DNA of 64,000 bases from JAVJST01 sp040219295. GTDB lineage: Bacteria > Pseudomonadota > Alphaproteobacteria > Rhodospirillales > Casp-alpha2. Below, piece by piece: positions 27,527 through 35,249 of the stretch; the first letter of the stretch is position 1; each line of letters begins with the position of its first letter. The notes beneath the pieces are model-generated. The model was given only the letters and a program-made list of their open reading frames with translations. It searched no databases and was not told the DNA's origin. The position numbers and the translations under genes are program-made. Where the stretch lies: NCBI GenBank assembly GCA_040219295.1, contig JAVJST010000011.1, forward strand, positions 620,001 to 684,000, written 5' to 3'.

Positions 27527-27865
27527 TCATGCTGGCTTGCGCGACTTCTTCTCTTCGATGCCGGACGTGCCGCGTCGCGCCTCGAGTTGCGCCCAAATGT
27601 CGTCGGGCGTGAGGCCGGCGTCAGCCCACAACACCATCAAGTGGAACAAGACGTCGGCGCTCTCGGCGGCGATCTCGCCCCTGTCGTCCTTGACGGCCGC
27701 CAACACGGTTTCGACGGCCTCTTCTCCGAACTTACGGGCGATAAGCTCGCGCCCCCGGTCGAAGAGCTTGGCCGTGTAGGACGTTTCCGGATCGCCCCCC
27801 TTACGACTCTCGATCACCGCGAACAGTTCGTTGATGATGGCCGCGCCTGTCGTCTTGCCGCTCAT
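27527..27865 (-). CDS. hisE: Phosphoribosyl-ATP diphosphatase
   Basis: A 112-residue MazG-like enzyme that converts phosphoribosyl-ATP to phosphoribosyl-AMP, step 2 of histidine synthesis. The metal-binding helices show KFGEEAVETVLAA and ESADVLFHLMVLW, as in stand-alone HisE. Its start overlaps the hisF stop by 4 bases. No hisI is present in this cluster. Confidence 0.96.
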   Translation of the reverse strand: MSGKTTGAAIINELFAVIESRKGGDPETSYTAKLFDRGRELIARKFGEEAVETVLAAVKDDRGEIAAESADVLFHLMVLWADAGLTPDDIWAQLEARRGTSGIEEKKSRKPA

Positions 27866-28653
27866 TGCACTTCCATGTCGCCGTCGAGACGGACCGGAAT
27901 CCCCGCCGCCTGCATGTGCCGCTTGGCCTCGCCGATCGAATACTCGCCGAAATGAAAGATCGAGGCCGCAAGCACCGCCGAAGCATGCCCTTCCGTAACG
28001 CCCTCGACAAGATGGTCGAGATTGCCGACGCCGCCGGAGGCGATCACCGGCACCTGCACCGCGTCGGCGATCGCCCGGGTCAACGGCAGGTTGAAGCCCG
28101 TCTTGGTGCCGTCCCGGTCCATCGACGTCAGCAGGATCTCGCCAGCGCCCAGCGCGGTCACCTGCTTGGCGTAGTCGACCGCATCGATGCCGGTCGGCTG
28201 GCGGCCGCCGTGGGTAAATACCTCAAAGCGCTCCCCGCCGGCGCCGTCGTCGACCGACTTGGCGTCGATGGCGACTACGATACACTGGCTACCGAACTTC
28301 TCCGCCGCCTCTCGCACGAAGCCCGGGTTTTTCACCGCCGCCGTCATGATCGACACCTTGTCGGCGCCGGCGAGCAGCAAGCTGCGGATGTCGTCCAGCG
28401 TGCGCACGCCGCCGCCCACGGTCAGCGGCATGAAGCATTGCTCAGCGGTGTGACGAATGACATCGAGCAAGATGCCGCGCTCTTCGTGGCTCGCGGTAAT
28501 ATCGAGGAACGTCAGTTCGTCGGCGCCGGCCGCATCGTAGACCTTGGCCTGTTCGACCGGATCGCCCGCGTCGACCAGGTCGACGAAGTTGACGCCCTTG
28601 ACCACGCGGCCTCGGTCGACGTCGAGACAAGGGATGATGCGCACCTTCAGCAT
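27862..28653 (-). CDS. hisF: Imidazole glycerol phosphate synthase subunit HisF
   Basis: A 263-residue TIM-barrel cyclase that with HisH makes imidazole glycerol phosphate and AICAR. The N-terminus MLKVRIIPCLDVDRGRVVKGVNF carries the first catalytic aspartate, and VVAIDAKSV holds the second near residue 130. The two phosphate-binding GG motifs are present. It is between hisA (5 bases) and hisE (4-base overlap). Confidence 0.98.
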   Translation of the reverse strand: MLKVRIIPCLDVDRGRVVKGVNFVDLVDAGDPVEQAKVYDAAGADELTFLDITASHEERGILLDVIRHTAEQCFMPLTVGGGVRTLDDIRSLLLAGADKVSIMTAAVKNPGFVREAAEKFGSQCIVVAIDAKSVDDGAGGERFEVFTHGGRQPTGIDAVDYAKQVTALGAGEILLTSMDRDGTKTGFNLPLTRAIADAVQVPVIASGGVGNLDHLVEGVTEGHASAVLAASIFHFGEYSIGEAKRHMQAAGIPVRLDGDMEVQ

Positions 28654-28658
28654 CGCGC

Positions 28659-29384
28659 TCAGCCCTCCGCCAACGCCCGTACCGCGGCGCCCAGATCGAT
28701 CCGCCCATCGTAGAGCGCGCGGCCCGTGATCGCGCCGTCGAGACCGGGTATCGCCGCCTTGAGCCGCATAAGGTCGTCGAGACTGGAGACGCCGCCGGAG
28801 GCGATGACGGGAATCGAAACGGCCTCGGCGAGCGCTCGGGTCGCCTCGAGGTTCGGCCCTTCCATGGCGCCGTCGCGATCGATGTCCGTGTAGACGATCG
28901 CCGTGACGCCCGCGTCTTCGAAGCTGCGGGCGAGATCAAGCGCGGTAATCGAGGCGGTATCGGCCCAGCCTTCGACGGCGACCATGCCGCCCCGGGCGTC
29001 GATACCGACGGCGACCTTGTCCGGATGCGCACGGCAGGCCTCGCGGACCATGTCCGGGTTCTTGACGGCGGCCGTGCCGAGAATGACGCGCGCGATACCG
29101 GCATCGAGCCACTGCTCGACGGTCGCAAGATCGCGGATCCCGCCGCCGAGCTGAACCGGAACGCCGGCGGCATCGACGATGGCGCGAACCGCGTCCGCGT
29201 TCACCGGACGACCGGCAAACGCGCCGTTGAGATCGACGACGTGCAGCCACCGGCAACCGGCGTCGACGAACGCCCGGGCCTGGGCCGCCGGGTCGTCGCT
29301 GAAGACCGTCGCCGCATCCATGTCGCCGCGCAGCAGGCGCACACACTGGCCGTCCTTCAAATCGATCGCGGGATACAGGTTCAA
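28659..29384 (-). CDS. hisA: ProFAR isomerase HisA
   Basis: A 241-residue TIM barrel that isomerises ProFAR to PRFAR. The N-terminus MNLYPAIDLKDGQCVRLLRGD contains the catalytic aspartate, and the second is in VYTDIDRDGAMEGPN. Phosphate sites GGGIRD and ASGGVSSLDDL are present. It is between hisH (10 bases) and hisF (5 bases) in the minus-strand his operon. Confidence 0.98.
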   Translation of the reverse strand: MNLYPAIDLKDGQCVRLLRGDMDAATVFSDDPAAQARAFVDAGCRWLHVVDLNGAFAGRPVNADAVRAIVDAAGVPVQLGGGIRDLATVEQWLDAGIARVILGTAAVKNPDMVREACRAHPDKVAVGIDARGGMVAVEGWADTASITALDLARSFEDAGVTAIVYTDIDRDGAMEGPNLEATRALAEAVSIPVIASGGVSSLDDLMRLKAAIPGLDGAITGRALYDGRIDLGAAVRALAEG

Positions 29385-29394
29385 AGCAAGGCCC

Positions 29395-30027
29395 TCATGG
29401 TGTCCAGTCGAGGAAGTTGGCGATCAGGCGAAGGCCGGTACGCTGGCTCTTCTCCGGATGGAACTGGGTCCCGACCATGTTGTCGCGGCCGACCACCGCG
29501 ACGACCTCGCCGCCGTAGTCGGTATGGGCGAGGACAGTATCGTCGGATGCCGTTCTCAGGGCGTAGGAATGAACGAAGTAGGCGTGCGCACCGGTCTCGA
29601 GACCGTCCAAAACCGGGTGCGGCCGGTTGATGACCAGTTCGTTCCAGCCCATGTGCGGAATCTTGAACGCTGGGTCGGCCGGCTCGATCGCGGCCACGTC
29701 GCCAGCAATCCAGCCCAGGCCGTCGTGAATGCCGTGCTCGTGTCCGCGTTCGGCCATCAGCTGCATCCCGACGCAGATGCCGAGGAACGGCACGCCGCGG
29801 TCGATCACCGCATCGGTAATTGCCTCGACCATACCGTCAAGCGCCAGCAGTCCCCGGCGACAGTCGCCGAACGCGCCGACGCCCGGCAGGACGATGCGTT
29901 GCGCGGCGCGGACAGTTTCGGGATCACTTGTCACCGAGACGGACATGCGCCCGTCGGCAACGCGTTCTAACGCCTTGGCGGCAGAGCGCAGGTTACCGGA
30001 TCCGTAATCGACGATCGCGACGGTCAT
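29395..30027 (-). CDS. hisH: Imidazole glycerol phosphate synthase glutaminase HisH
   Basis: A 210-residue class I glutamine amidotransferase that supplies ammonia to HisF. The nucleophile is C85 in FLGICVGMQL, and the catalytic His/Glu pair is in GTQFHPEKSQ. Other family features are DYGSGNLRS and RIVLPGVGAFGDC. The start overlaps the end of the DUF2628 gene by 4 bases. Confidence 0.98.
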   Translation of the reverse strand: MTVAIVDYGSGNLRSAAKALERVADGRMSVSVTSDPETVRAAQRIVLPGVGAFGDCRRGLLALDGMVEAITDAVIDRGVPFLGICVGMQLMAERGHEHGIHDGLGWIAGDVAAIEPADPAFKIPHMGWNELVINRPHPVLDGLETGAHAYFVHSYALRTASDDTVLAHTDYGGEVVAVVGRDNMVGTQFHPEKSQRTGLRLIANFLDWTP

Positions 30028-30425
30028 CGGGCCGCTCCGATCATGGCCGCCGCCAGCGCTGGATTGTCGTCGAGGTATCGGCGTTCCGCGTCCTCAACGG
30101 AACGGCCGCTGGCCACGCCCTCTTCAACGAACCCCTGCCCAGCCAGTTTGGCGCGGCGCAGATCGTTGGCGCTCAGGCCGAAGAGCACAGCAACGACGAT
30201 GTCGGCAGTGATGGCGACCGCGTCGTTGGCGCCGAACTCGATAACCGCCAATCCGGCGCCCGCGTGCAGGACGCCGAGGATAATCGCCGTCAGCCAGAGG
30301 CGGTGATAGAGCGCCCAGACGAAGGTGAGCACAAAGGCCCAGAAGCTGAACCCTTCGGGGACGAGCATGAAATCGCGATCCGGGTCCAAGCCGTGACGGC
30401 GTACGTGGACGGTGAAGACCTTCAT
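30024..30425 (-). CDS. DUF2628 domain membrane protein
   Basis: A 133-residue protein with the DUF2628 pattern: MKVFTVHVRRHG followed by LVPEGFSFWAFVLTFVWALYHRLW, then two or three membrane helices and an acidic cytosolic tail ending in a small helix. It is a common but uncharacterised passenger in alphaproteobacterial his operons, between hisB and hisH. Its end overlaps hisH by 4 bases. No role in histidine synthesis is known. Confidence 0.88.
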   Translation of the reverse strand: MKVFTVHVRRHGLDPDRDFMLVPEGFSFWAFVLTFVWALYHRLWLTAIILGVLHAGAGLAVIEFGANDAVAITADIVVAVLFGLSANDLRRAKLAGQGFVEEGVASGRSVEDAERRYLDDNPALAAAMIGAAR

Positions 30426-30467
30426 GTTTCTATCCGGCGCCGGACGGCGCGTGGCCTCTGGCCGTTT

Positions 30468-31067
30468 TCAGAGCGAGCCGCCGAGCACGCCCTTGGTCGA
30501 CGGAACCGCGTCCGACTTGCGTGGATCGATTTCGATCGCATGGCGCAGGGCCCGGGCGAGTCCCTTGTAACAGGACTCGACGATATGGTGGTTGTTCTCG
30601 CCGTAGAGGTTCTCGACATGCAGCGTGATCCCGGCAGCCTGGGCGAAGGCCTGGAACCACTCCTTGAAGAGCTCGGTATCCATGTCGCCGAGCTTCGGCT
30701 TGCTGAAGTCGACCCGCCAGATCAGGTAGGGCCGGTTCGAGACATCCAGCGCGACGCGGCTCAGGGTTTCGTCCATCGGGATGGTCGCCTCGCCATAGCG
30801 GTTGATGCCCGCCCGATCCCCGAGCGCCCTGGAGACCGCTTCGCCGATGGCGATCCCGGTATCCTCGGTGGTGTGGTGGAAATCGATGTGCAGGTCGCCT
30901 TCCGCCTTGACGTCCAGGTCCATCAGGCTGTGCCGCGACAGCTGTTCAAGCATGTGATCGAGGAAACCGATCCCGGTCGAGACCGAGTACTCGCCCGTCC
31001 CGTCCAGTCTGACGGTGGCGCTGATGTTGGTTTCCTTGGTCCTGCGTTCGACAGTAGCCTCGCGCAT
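30468..31067 (-). CDS. hisB: Imidazoleglycerol-phosphate dehydratase
   Basis: A 199-residue single-function dehydratase, step 6 of histidine synthesis. The two metal-binding His-rich repeats are HHTTEDTGIAIGEA and ENNHHIVESCYKGLARAL, with GTGEYSVSTGIGFLDHMLEQL before them. It lacks the phosphatase half of enterobacterial HisB, as usual in alphaproteobacteria. It is the first gene of the minus-strand operon; GCCGGAGG lies upstream of the ATG. Confidence 0.98.
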   Translation of the reverse strand: MREATVERRTKETNISATVRLDGTGEYSVSTGIGFLDHMLEQLSRHSLMDLDVKAEGDLHIDFHHTTEDTGIAIGEAVSRALGDRAGINRYGEATIPMDETLSRVALDVSNRPYLIWRVDFSKPKLGDMDTELFKEWFQAFAQAAGITLHVENLYGENNHHIVESCYKGLARALRHAIEIDPRKSDAVPSTKGVLGGSL

Positions 31068-31093
31068 GGCGTCCTCCGGCGTTGTGCGCGCAT

Positions 31094-31123
31094 CTTGTAC
31101 CAGAGGGACGGCGCCGCAGACAA
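31094..31123 (-). promoter_or_regulatory. Possible his operon promoter
   Basis: On the minus strand TTGTCT (31123-31118), an 18-base spacer and TACAAG (31099-31094) lie about 27 bases before the hisB ATG. The match is moderate. No his leader peptide with a histidine run was seen. Confidence 0.35.
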
Positions 31124-31229
31124 TCAGTTAGCGGCCGCGGGACCGATTATCCCCCGGCCGGCTGGATTCCGCGGCCGGGAAATGCTACCTGCCGCTGGAT
31201 CATCTTCGACCCCGACGGGAGTTTCGACT

Positions 31230-31655
31230 GTGCCGGTAACGATCGACGTGCTGGAGAACGACCGCATCACGGTGCTGATCGTGTTCGGCCGCCTGAGCGT
31301 AGGCGAGGTGGCCGGCGCCTATCAGATCGCGCGCGGTTCGGCGAATTGGCGACCCGATTGGAACGCCATGGTCGACCTCGCGGACGCGGACCTCAGTGAC
31401 TCGACGCCGGACGACGCCCGGCGCGAAGCTGAGGCGATTTTCGATCTGCGCGGCCGGACGCCGTTCAAACGCGGTATTTATGTCGGGAGGAAACGTGTCA
31501 ATGAAACGACCGGTCGTCTGTACGATGCATACCTCAAGAACCTCGGTGCGGTTCAGTTGACGCGGATGTTCACCGACCGCGAGGCGTGCCTGCGCTGGCT
31601 TCGGGCGCCGTGGACCGATGACGAGCGGCGCGAAGTCGGCCTGCCGGTCGAGTGA
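31230..31655 (+). CDS. Hypothetical protein, STAS/SpoIIAA-like fold suspected
   Basis: A 141-residue soluble protein. The layout VPVTIDVLENDRITVLIVFGRLSVGEV, a helix, AMVDLADADL, and a closing MFTDREACLRWLR resembles short STAS-like alphaproteobacterial proteins whose last helix reads FxDxxxAxxWL. This is inference from pattern only. The start is GTG at 31230 with GGGAG about 8 bases upstream; no ATG is available in the right place. It lies between divergent hisB and hslV. Confidence 0.55.
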   Translation: MPVTIDVLENDRITVLIVFGRLSVGEVAGAYQIARGSANWRPDWNAMVDLADADLSDSTPDDARREAEAIFDLRGRTPFKRGIYVGRKRVNETTGRLYDAYLKNLGAVQLTRMFTDREACLRWLRAPWTDDERREVGLPVE

Positions 31656-31669
31656 TTTCCCACCAACGA

Positions 31670-31699
31670 CTTGACCGGGCGCGCCGATTGGCACATTTC
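31670..31699 (+). promoter_or_regulatory. Predicted heat-shock promoter of hslVU
   Basis: CTTGACC (31670-31676) and CACATTTC (31692-31699) are separated as in RpoH promoters of alphaproteobacteria (CTTG, 18 bases, CYTATNT), with partial agreement at the -10. It ends about 26 bases before the hslV ATG. hslVU is heat-inducible in most bacteria, which fits; the sigma factor choice is inferred. Confidence 0.45.
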
Positions 31700-31725
31700 A
31701 GAGCTTCCACGCTGGGAGAAGCATC

Positions 31726-32286
31726 ATGAGCGATCAATCAAGGCCGGTCTGGCACGGCACCACAATCCTCGCCGTGCGCAAGGGCGGCCGCGTCGTCATT
31801 GCCGGCGACGGGCAGGTCAGCCTCGGCGATACCGTCATCAAGGGCAATGCGCGCAAGGTTCGCCGGCTCGCAGGCGATGATGTGATTGCCGGTTTCGCCG
31901 GTGCGACTGCTGACGCGTTCGCCCTGTTCGAACGGCTCGAGGGCAAGCTTGAGCAGTACCCGGGCCAACTTGCTCGCGCTTGCGTCGAGATGGCCAAGGA
32001 CTGGCGGACTGACCGGTACCTTCGTCGCCTTGAAGCGATGATGGCGGTCGCCGACAAGGACGTTTCCCTGGTGCTGACCGGAACCGGCGACGTGCTGGAG
32101 CCGGAAGACGGCGTCATCGGCATCGGTTCGGGTGGCAACTACGCGCTGGCCGCGGCCCGCGCGCTCTATGACCGCGACGACATGGATGCCGAGGCGATCG
32201 CCCGCCGGGCCATGGAGGTCGCCGCCGAGATTTGCGTCTACACCAACCGCGAAGTCGTCGTCGAAACCATCGACGCCGGAGAATGA
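31726..32286 (+). CDS. hslV: ATP-dependent protease subunit HslV
   Basis: A 186-residue proteasome-like peptidase. After a short propeptide MSDQSRPVWHG, the catalytic threonine is T12 of TTILAVRKGG. GDGQVSLGDTVIKGNARKV and GSGGNYALAAARAL are family signatures. It assembles as two hexamer rings capped by HslU. GGGAGAAG precedes the ATG; its stop overlaps the hslU start. Confidence 0.98.
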   Translation: MSDQSRPVWHGTTILAVRKGGRVVIAGDGQVSLGDTVIKGNARKVRRLAGDDVIAGFAGATADAFALFERLEGKLEQYPGQLARACVEMAKDWRTDRYLRRLEAMMAVADKDVSLVLTGTGDVLEPEDGVIGIGSGGNYALAAARALYDRDDMDAEAIARRAMEVAAEICVYTNREVVVETIDAGE

Positions 32287-33602
32287 CCGACATGAAGAGC
32301 TTCACCCCGCGCGAGATCGTCTCGGAACTCGACCGCCACATCGTCGGTCAGCAGAACGCCAAGCGCGCCGTCGCGATCGCACTACGCAACCGCTGGCGGC
32401 GCCAGCAGCTCGACGACACCCTGCGCGAGGAGGTCCTGCCCAAGAACATCCTGATGATCGGACCGACCGGCTGCGGCAAGACCGAGATCGCGCGCCGCCT
32501 GGCAAAGCTCGCCGATGCGCCCTTCATCAAGGTTGAGGCGACCAAGTTCACCGAGGTCGGCTACGTCGGCCGGGACGTCGAACAGATCGTTCGCGACCTC
32601 GTAGAGATCGCCATTCACATGGTCCGCGAGCGGATGCGCAAGACGGTCGTGGCCAAGGCCGAAATCGCCGCCGAGGAGCGGGTTCTCGACGCGCTCGTGG
32701 GCGAGAATGCGTCCGCCGATACACGCGAGAAGTTTCGCAAGAAACTGCGCGATGGCTCACTCGACGACAAGGAAATCGAGCTCCAGCTGGCGAGCGGCGG
32801 CAGCGGCATGCCGACCATCGACATTCCCGGGATGCCCGGCGCACAGATGGGCATGATCAATCTCAATGACATGTTCGGCAAGGCGTTCGGGCAAGCGACC
32901 AAGACCAAGAAGGTCAGCGTGGCCGAGTCGTACGAGCTGCTCATCTCGGAAGAGGGCGACAAGCTGCTCGACGAGGACGAGGTCGTGCGCGAAGCCATCG
33001 CGCTGGTCGAGGACAACGGCATCGTCTTCCTCGACGAGATCGACAAGATCACCGCGCGAACCGAAAAGGTCGGCGGCGCCGATGTCAGCCGCGAGGGCGT
33101 GCAGCGCGACCTGTTGCCGCTGATCGAGGGTACGACGGTTTCGACCAAGCACGGTGCCGTAAAGACCGATCACATCCTGTTCATCGCCTCGGGCGCGTTC
33201 CACATATCCAAGCCCGCCGACATGCTGCCGGAACTACAGGGCCGCCTGCCGATCCGGGTCGAGCTCGGCGCACTGACGCGCGGAGATCTGGAGCGGATCC
33301 TGACCGAGCCGGAAGCGAGTCTCGTCACCCAGTACACGGCCCTGATGGCGGTCGAGGACGTGACACTCGCATTTTCGAAGGATGGTATCGAGGAAGTTGC
33401 CACGCTGGCCGCCGAGATCAACCAGGGTGTCGAGAACATCGGCGCGCGCCGACTGCACACCGTGATGGAAAAGCTGCTCGAGGAAATCAGCTTCGAGGCA
33501 TCGGAACGCTCGGGCGAAACCCTGACCGTCGACGGGGCCTATGTCCGCGACAAGGTTGGGGGGCTGGCCAAGAACGCCGACCTGTCGAAGTTCATTCTCT
33601 AG
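32283..33602 (+). CDS. hslU: ATP-dependent protease ATPase subunit HslU
   Basis: A 439-residue AAA+ unfoldase feeding HslV. N-terminal SFTPREIVSELDRHIVGQQNAKRAVAIALRNR is invariant in the family. Walker A is GPTGCGKT at 60-67, the pore motif is GYVGRD, Walker B is VFLDEIDKI, and the intermediate domain lies about 110-240. The start ATG overlaps hslV by 4 bases (ATGA); an ATG three codons later is also possible. It ends 6 bases from the convergent XRE gene. Confidence 0.98.
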   Translation: MTDMKSFTPREIVSELDRHIVGQQNAKRAVAIALRNRWRRQQLDDTLREEVLPKNILMIGPTGCGKTEIARRLAKLADAPFIKVEATKFTEVGYVGRDVEQIVRDLVEIAIHMVRERMRKTVVAKAEIAAEERVLDALVGENASADTREKFRKKLRDGSLDDKEIELQLASGGSGMPTIDIPGMPGAQMGMINLNDMFGKAFGQATKTKKVSVAESYELLISEEGDKLLDEDEVVREAIALVEDNGIVFLDEIDKITARTEKVGGADVSREGVQRDLLPLIEGTTVSTKHGAVKTDHILFIASGAFHISKPADMLPELQGRLPIRVELGALTRGDLERILTEPEASLVTQYTALMAVEDVTLAFSKDGIEEVATLAAEINQGVENIGARRLHTVMEKLLEEISFEASERSGETLTVDGAYVRDKVGGLAKNADLSKFIL

Positions 33603-33608
33603 GGCAAC

Positions 33609-34007
33609 TCAGTAGATCGGGTCACGGCCCTTGTTGCCGCGCTCGCGGGCGCCGATCCGGCCGCGGATTTCATCCAGAATCCACTGCAGGGTATCCTCGT
33701 CGAGATCCGCAATTGTCTCGGACAACAGGTTGGCGAGTTCGGTCGCCTTGGGACTCAGACCCGCCGTATCGACAGTCGCTCGCGGGTGCGACAGCAGCGC
33801 GAGGCGCTTGAGCTCCTCGCTCTCGTCCCAGATCAGCCCGAAGTAACCGCAGATCTGCATGATCATGCCGGGCGCCGGGCGCCCGCGGTGCCCATGCTCG
33901 AGCGCCGACAGGTAAGCGTTCGAGACACCGAGGTCCGCCGCCATCTTCTTCTGGTTGATGCCGCGCTCCTTGCGTAAGGCCCGTACCCGTTCGCCGAAAG
34001 GTGTCAT
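33609..34007 (-). CDS. XRE-type helix-turn-helix regulator
   Basis: A 132-residue protein with an N-terminal Cro/CI-like HTH (FGERVRALRKERGINQKKMAADLGVSNAYLSALEHGHRG, where LGVSNAYLSALEHG is the recognition helix). A helical C-terminal part of unknown role follows. It is the distal gene of the timA-mltA-lutABC-smr unit, overlapping smr by 4 bases. In many alphaproteobacteria a similar XRE gene follows smr without lutABC; its target is unknown. Confidence 0.9.
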   Translation of the reverse strand: MTPFGERVRALRKERGINQKKMAADLGVSNAYLSALEHGHRGRPAPGMIMQICGYFGLIWDESEELKRLALLSHPRATVDTAGLSPKATELANLLSETIADLDEDTLQWILDEIRGRIGARERGNKGRDPIY

Positions 34008-34552
34008 CGTTTTCGCCTGATCAGAACGTACAAGGCGCCGTCACCGCCATCCCGCGGTTGCGCCGGCTGCCATGATACGATCATTGGTTTGAGTTTAGAA
34101 TCGGAAAGCCACCGCGGCACGGCCTGCCGCAGTACCCCATGGTTACCGTCTGCTGCTCGTAACCCTTTGCCAGTAATAACTAAAACGCATCGGCGCTGGC
34201 TCTCGTAGGACATTTCGATAAAGTCGTTCAGGGCCTGGTGGGCACTTGCCTGCGTATGTCCATGAAGATCGAGACGACCTTCTATCGCGAGCTTTCCTCT
34301 CTTTAAGCGCCCAAGCGTGCGCTTATCGACGTTGGCATTCGGATTTGGCAGGTCAACGTTCTTGCTCAGAGTGCGGACATTCTCCTTAATAGGTTCAATG
34401 ATCGATTTCTTTGGTGCTTTTGGTACCGCGCGCGCACTCTCACCCTCTTCGGCGAGCACTGCCTTGCGCTTATTAGACGCAAGCGGCTTGATATCCCCGG
34501 TGATAGTGTCCCACAGTGCCGCCTCGTGCGGTTTGACCCTGCGCCCGGCCAT
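34004..34552 (-). CDS. Smr domain protein
   Basis: A 182-residue protein with a basic, variable N-terminus and a C-terminal Smr domain from about residue 95 (LDLHGHTQASAHQALNDFI, VLVITGKGLR, HGVLRQAVPRWL). Smr domains nick or bind nucleic acid; single-domain alphaproteobacterial members are uncharacterised. The ATG at 34552 begins one base after the lutC stop. The 5' part is noticeably AT-richer than its neighbours. Confidence 0.9.
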   Translation of the reverse strand: MAGRRVKPHEAALWDTITGDIKPLASNKRKAVLAEEGESARAVPKAPKKSIIEPIKENVRTLSKNVDLPNPNANVDKRTLGRLKRGKLAIEGRLDLHGHTQASAHQALNDFIEMSYESQRRCVLVITGKGLRAADGNHGVLRQAVPRWLSDSKLKPMIVSWQPAQPRDGGDGALYVLIRRKR

Positions 34553-34553
34553 C

Positions 34554-35249
34554 TCACCGGTCCTTGACGACGACGACGACCTCTGCCTGGGGTCCGTGGG
34601 CACCCATCAGCAGCGTCTGCTCGATATCCGCGGTTCGCGATGGACCGGTGATGACGTTGAGAATCCGGGGCATACCGTCGTTGGCGACCCGCGCCCGCGC
34701 GACAGCATCCTCGTAACCGCCGTCGATTCGGCTGGCGTAGATCACCGATACGTGGTGCATCGGCAGAACGTGCAGCGTAGCAGGCGTTTCCGGACCGGCA
34801 ACGAACGCGAGAGAGCCCGTTTCAGCCGCCGCGGCGACCGCGACGGACACCGAAACCGCATCGTCCTGGGTCGCCGGACCGGTCCGCCATTCGCCAATTT
34901 CCGCACCTCCCCAGTCGAGCGCCTCAAGATCCGGATGGGGCGCCACACGCAACGGCCCGCCCGCGTTGCGCCCGCGCAGATAATCGGCCACCGTCGCCGG
35001 CAGGGCCGCCAGGTCGTCGATCTCAATCACCGTCGATCCGTTCCGTGTCGACTCCGCAACAAATTGTGCCAGACGCTGCGGCTGCGGTTTCGCGGCGCGC
35101 TCGGGCCGAGGCGCGCCACGGCCCTTGGCGCGGTTCTCGCGCCAGGCCTTGACGGCCTTCTCACGGGAGTCGCGATCCTCGTCACCAACGCCAAGCGCCC
35201 GGCCGATGCGCCCGAGGATGGCGGCCCGTGCGGTCTCGGACGTGCTCAT
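34554..35249 (-). CDS. lutC: LutC/YkgG family protein of lactate utilisation
   Basis: A 231-residue DUF162/LUD-domain protein. The C-terminal half shows the conserved SLAFVAGPETPATLHVLPMHHVSVI and ITGPSRTADIEQTLLMGAHGPQ. With LutA and LutB it forms the iron-sulfur L-lactate oxidation complex of the Lut/Lld type. The ATG at 35249 overlaps the lutB stop (ATGA). An N-terminal linker of about 60 residues is poorly conserved. Confidence 0.9.
   Translation of the reverse strand: MSTSETARAAILGRIGRALGVGDEDRDSREKAVKAWRENRAKGRGAPRPERAAKPQPQRLAQFVAESTRNGSTVIEIDDLAALPATVADYLRGRNAGGPLRVAPHPDLEALDWGGAEIGEWRTGPATQDDAVSVSVAVAAAAETGSLAFVAGPETPATLHVLPMHHVSVIYASRIDGGYEDAVARARVANDGMPRILNVITGPSRTADIEQTLLMGAHGPQAEVVVVVKDR

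Noticed and set aside
29820..31229. Plus-strand frame extending upstream of the 141-residue protein over hisB and hisH
   Set aside because: Only the part from the GTG at 31230 has normal protein composition and a ribosome site; the rest is antisense to the his genes.
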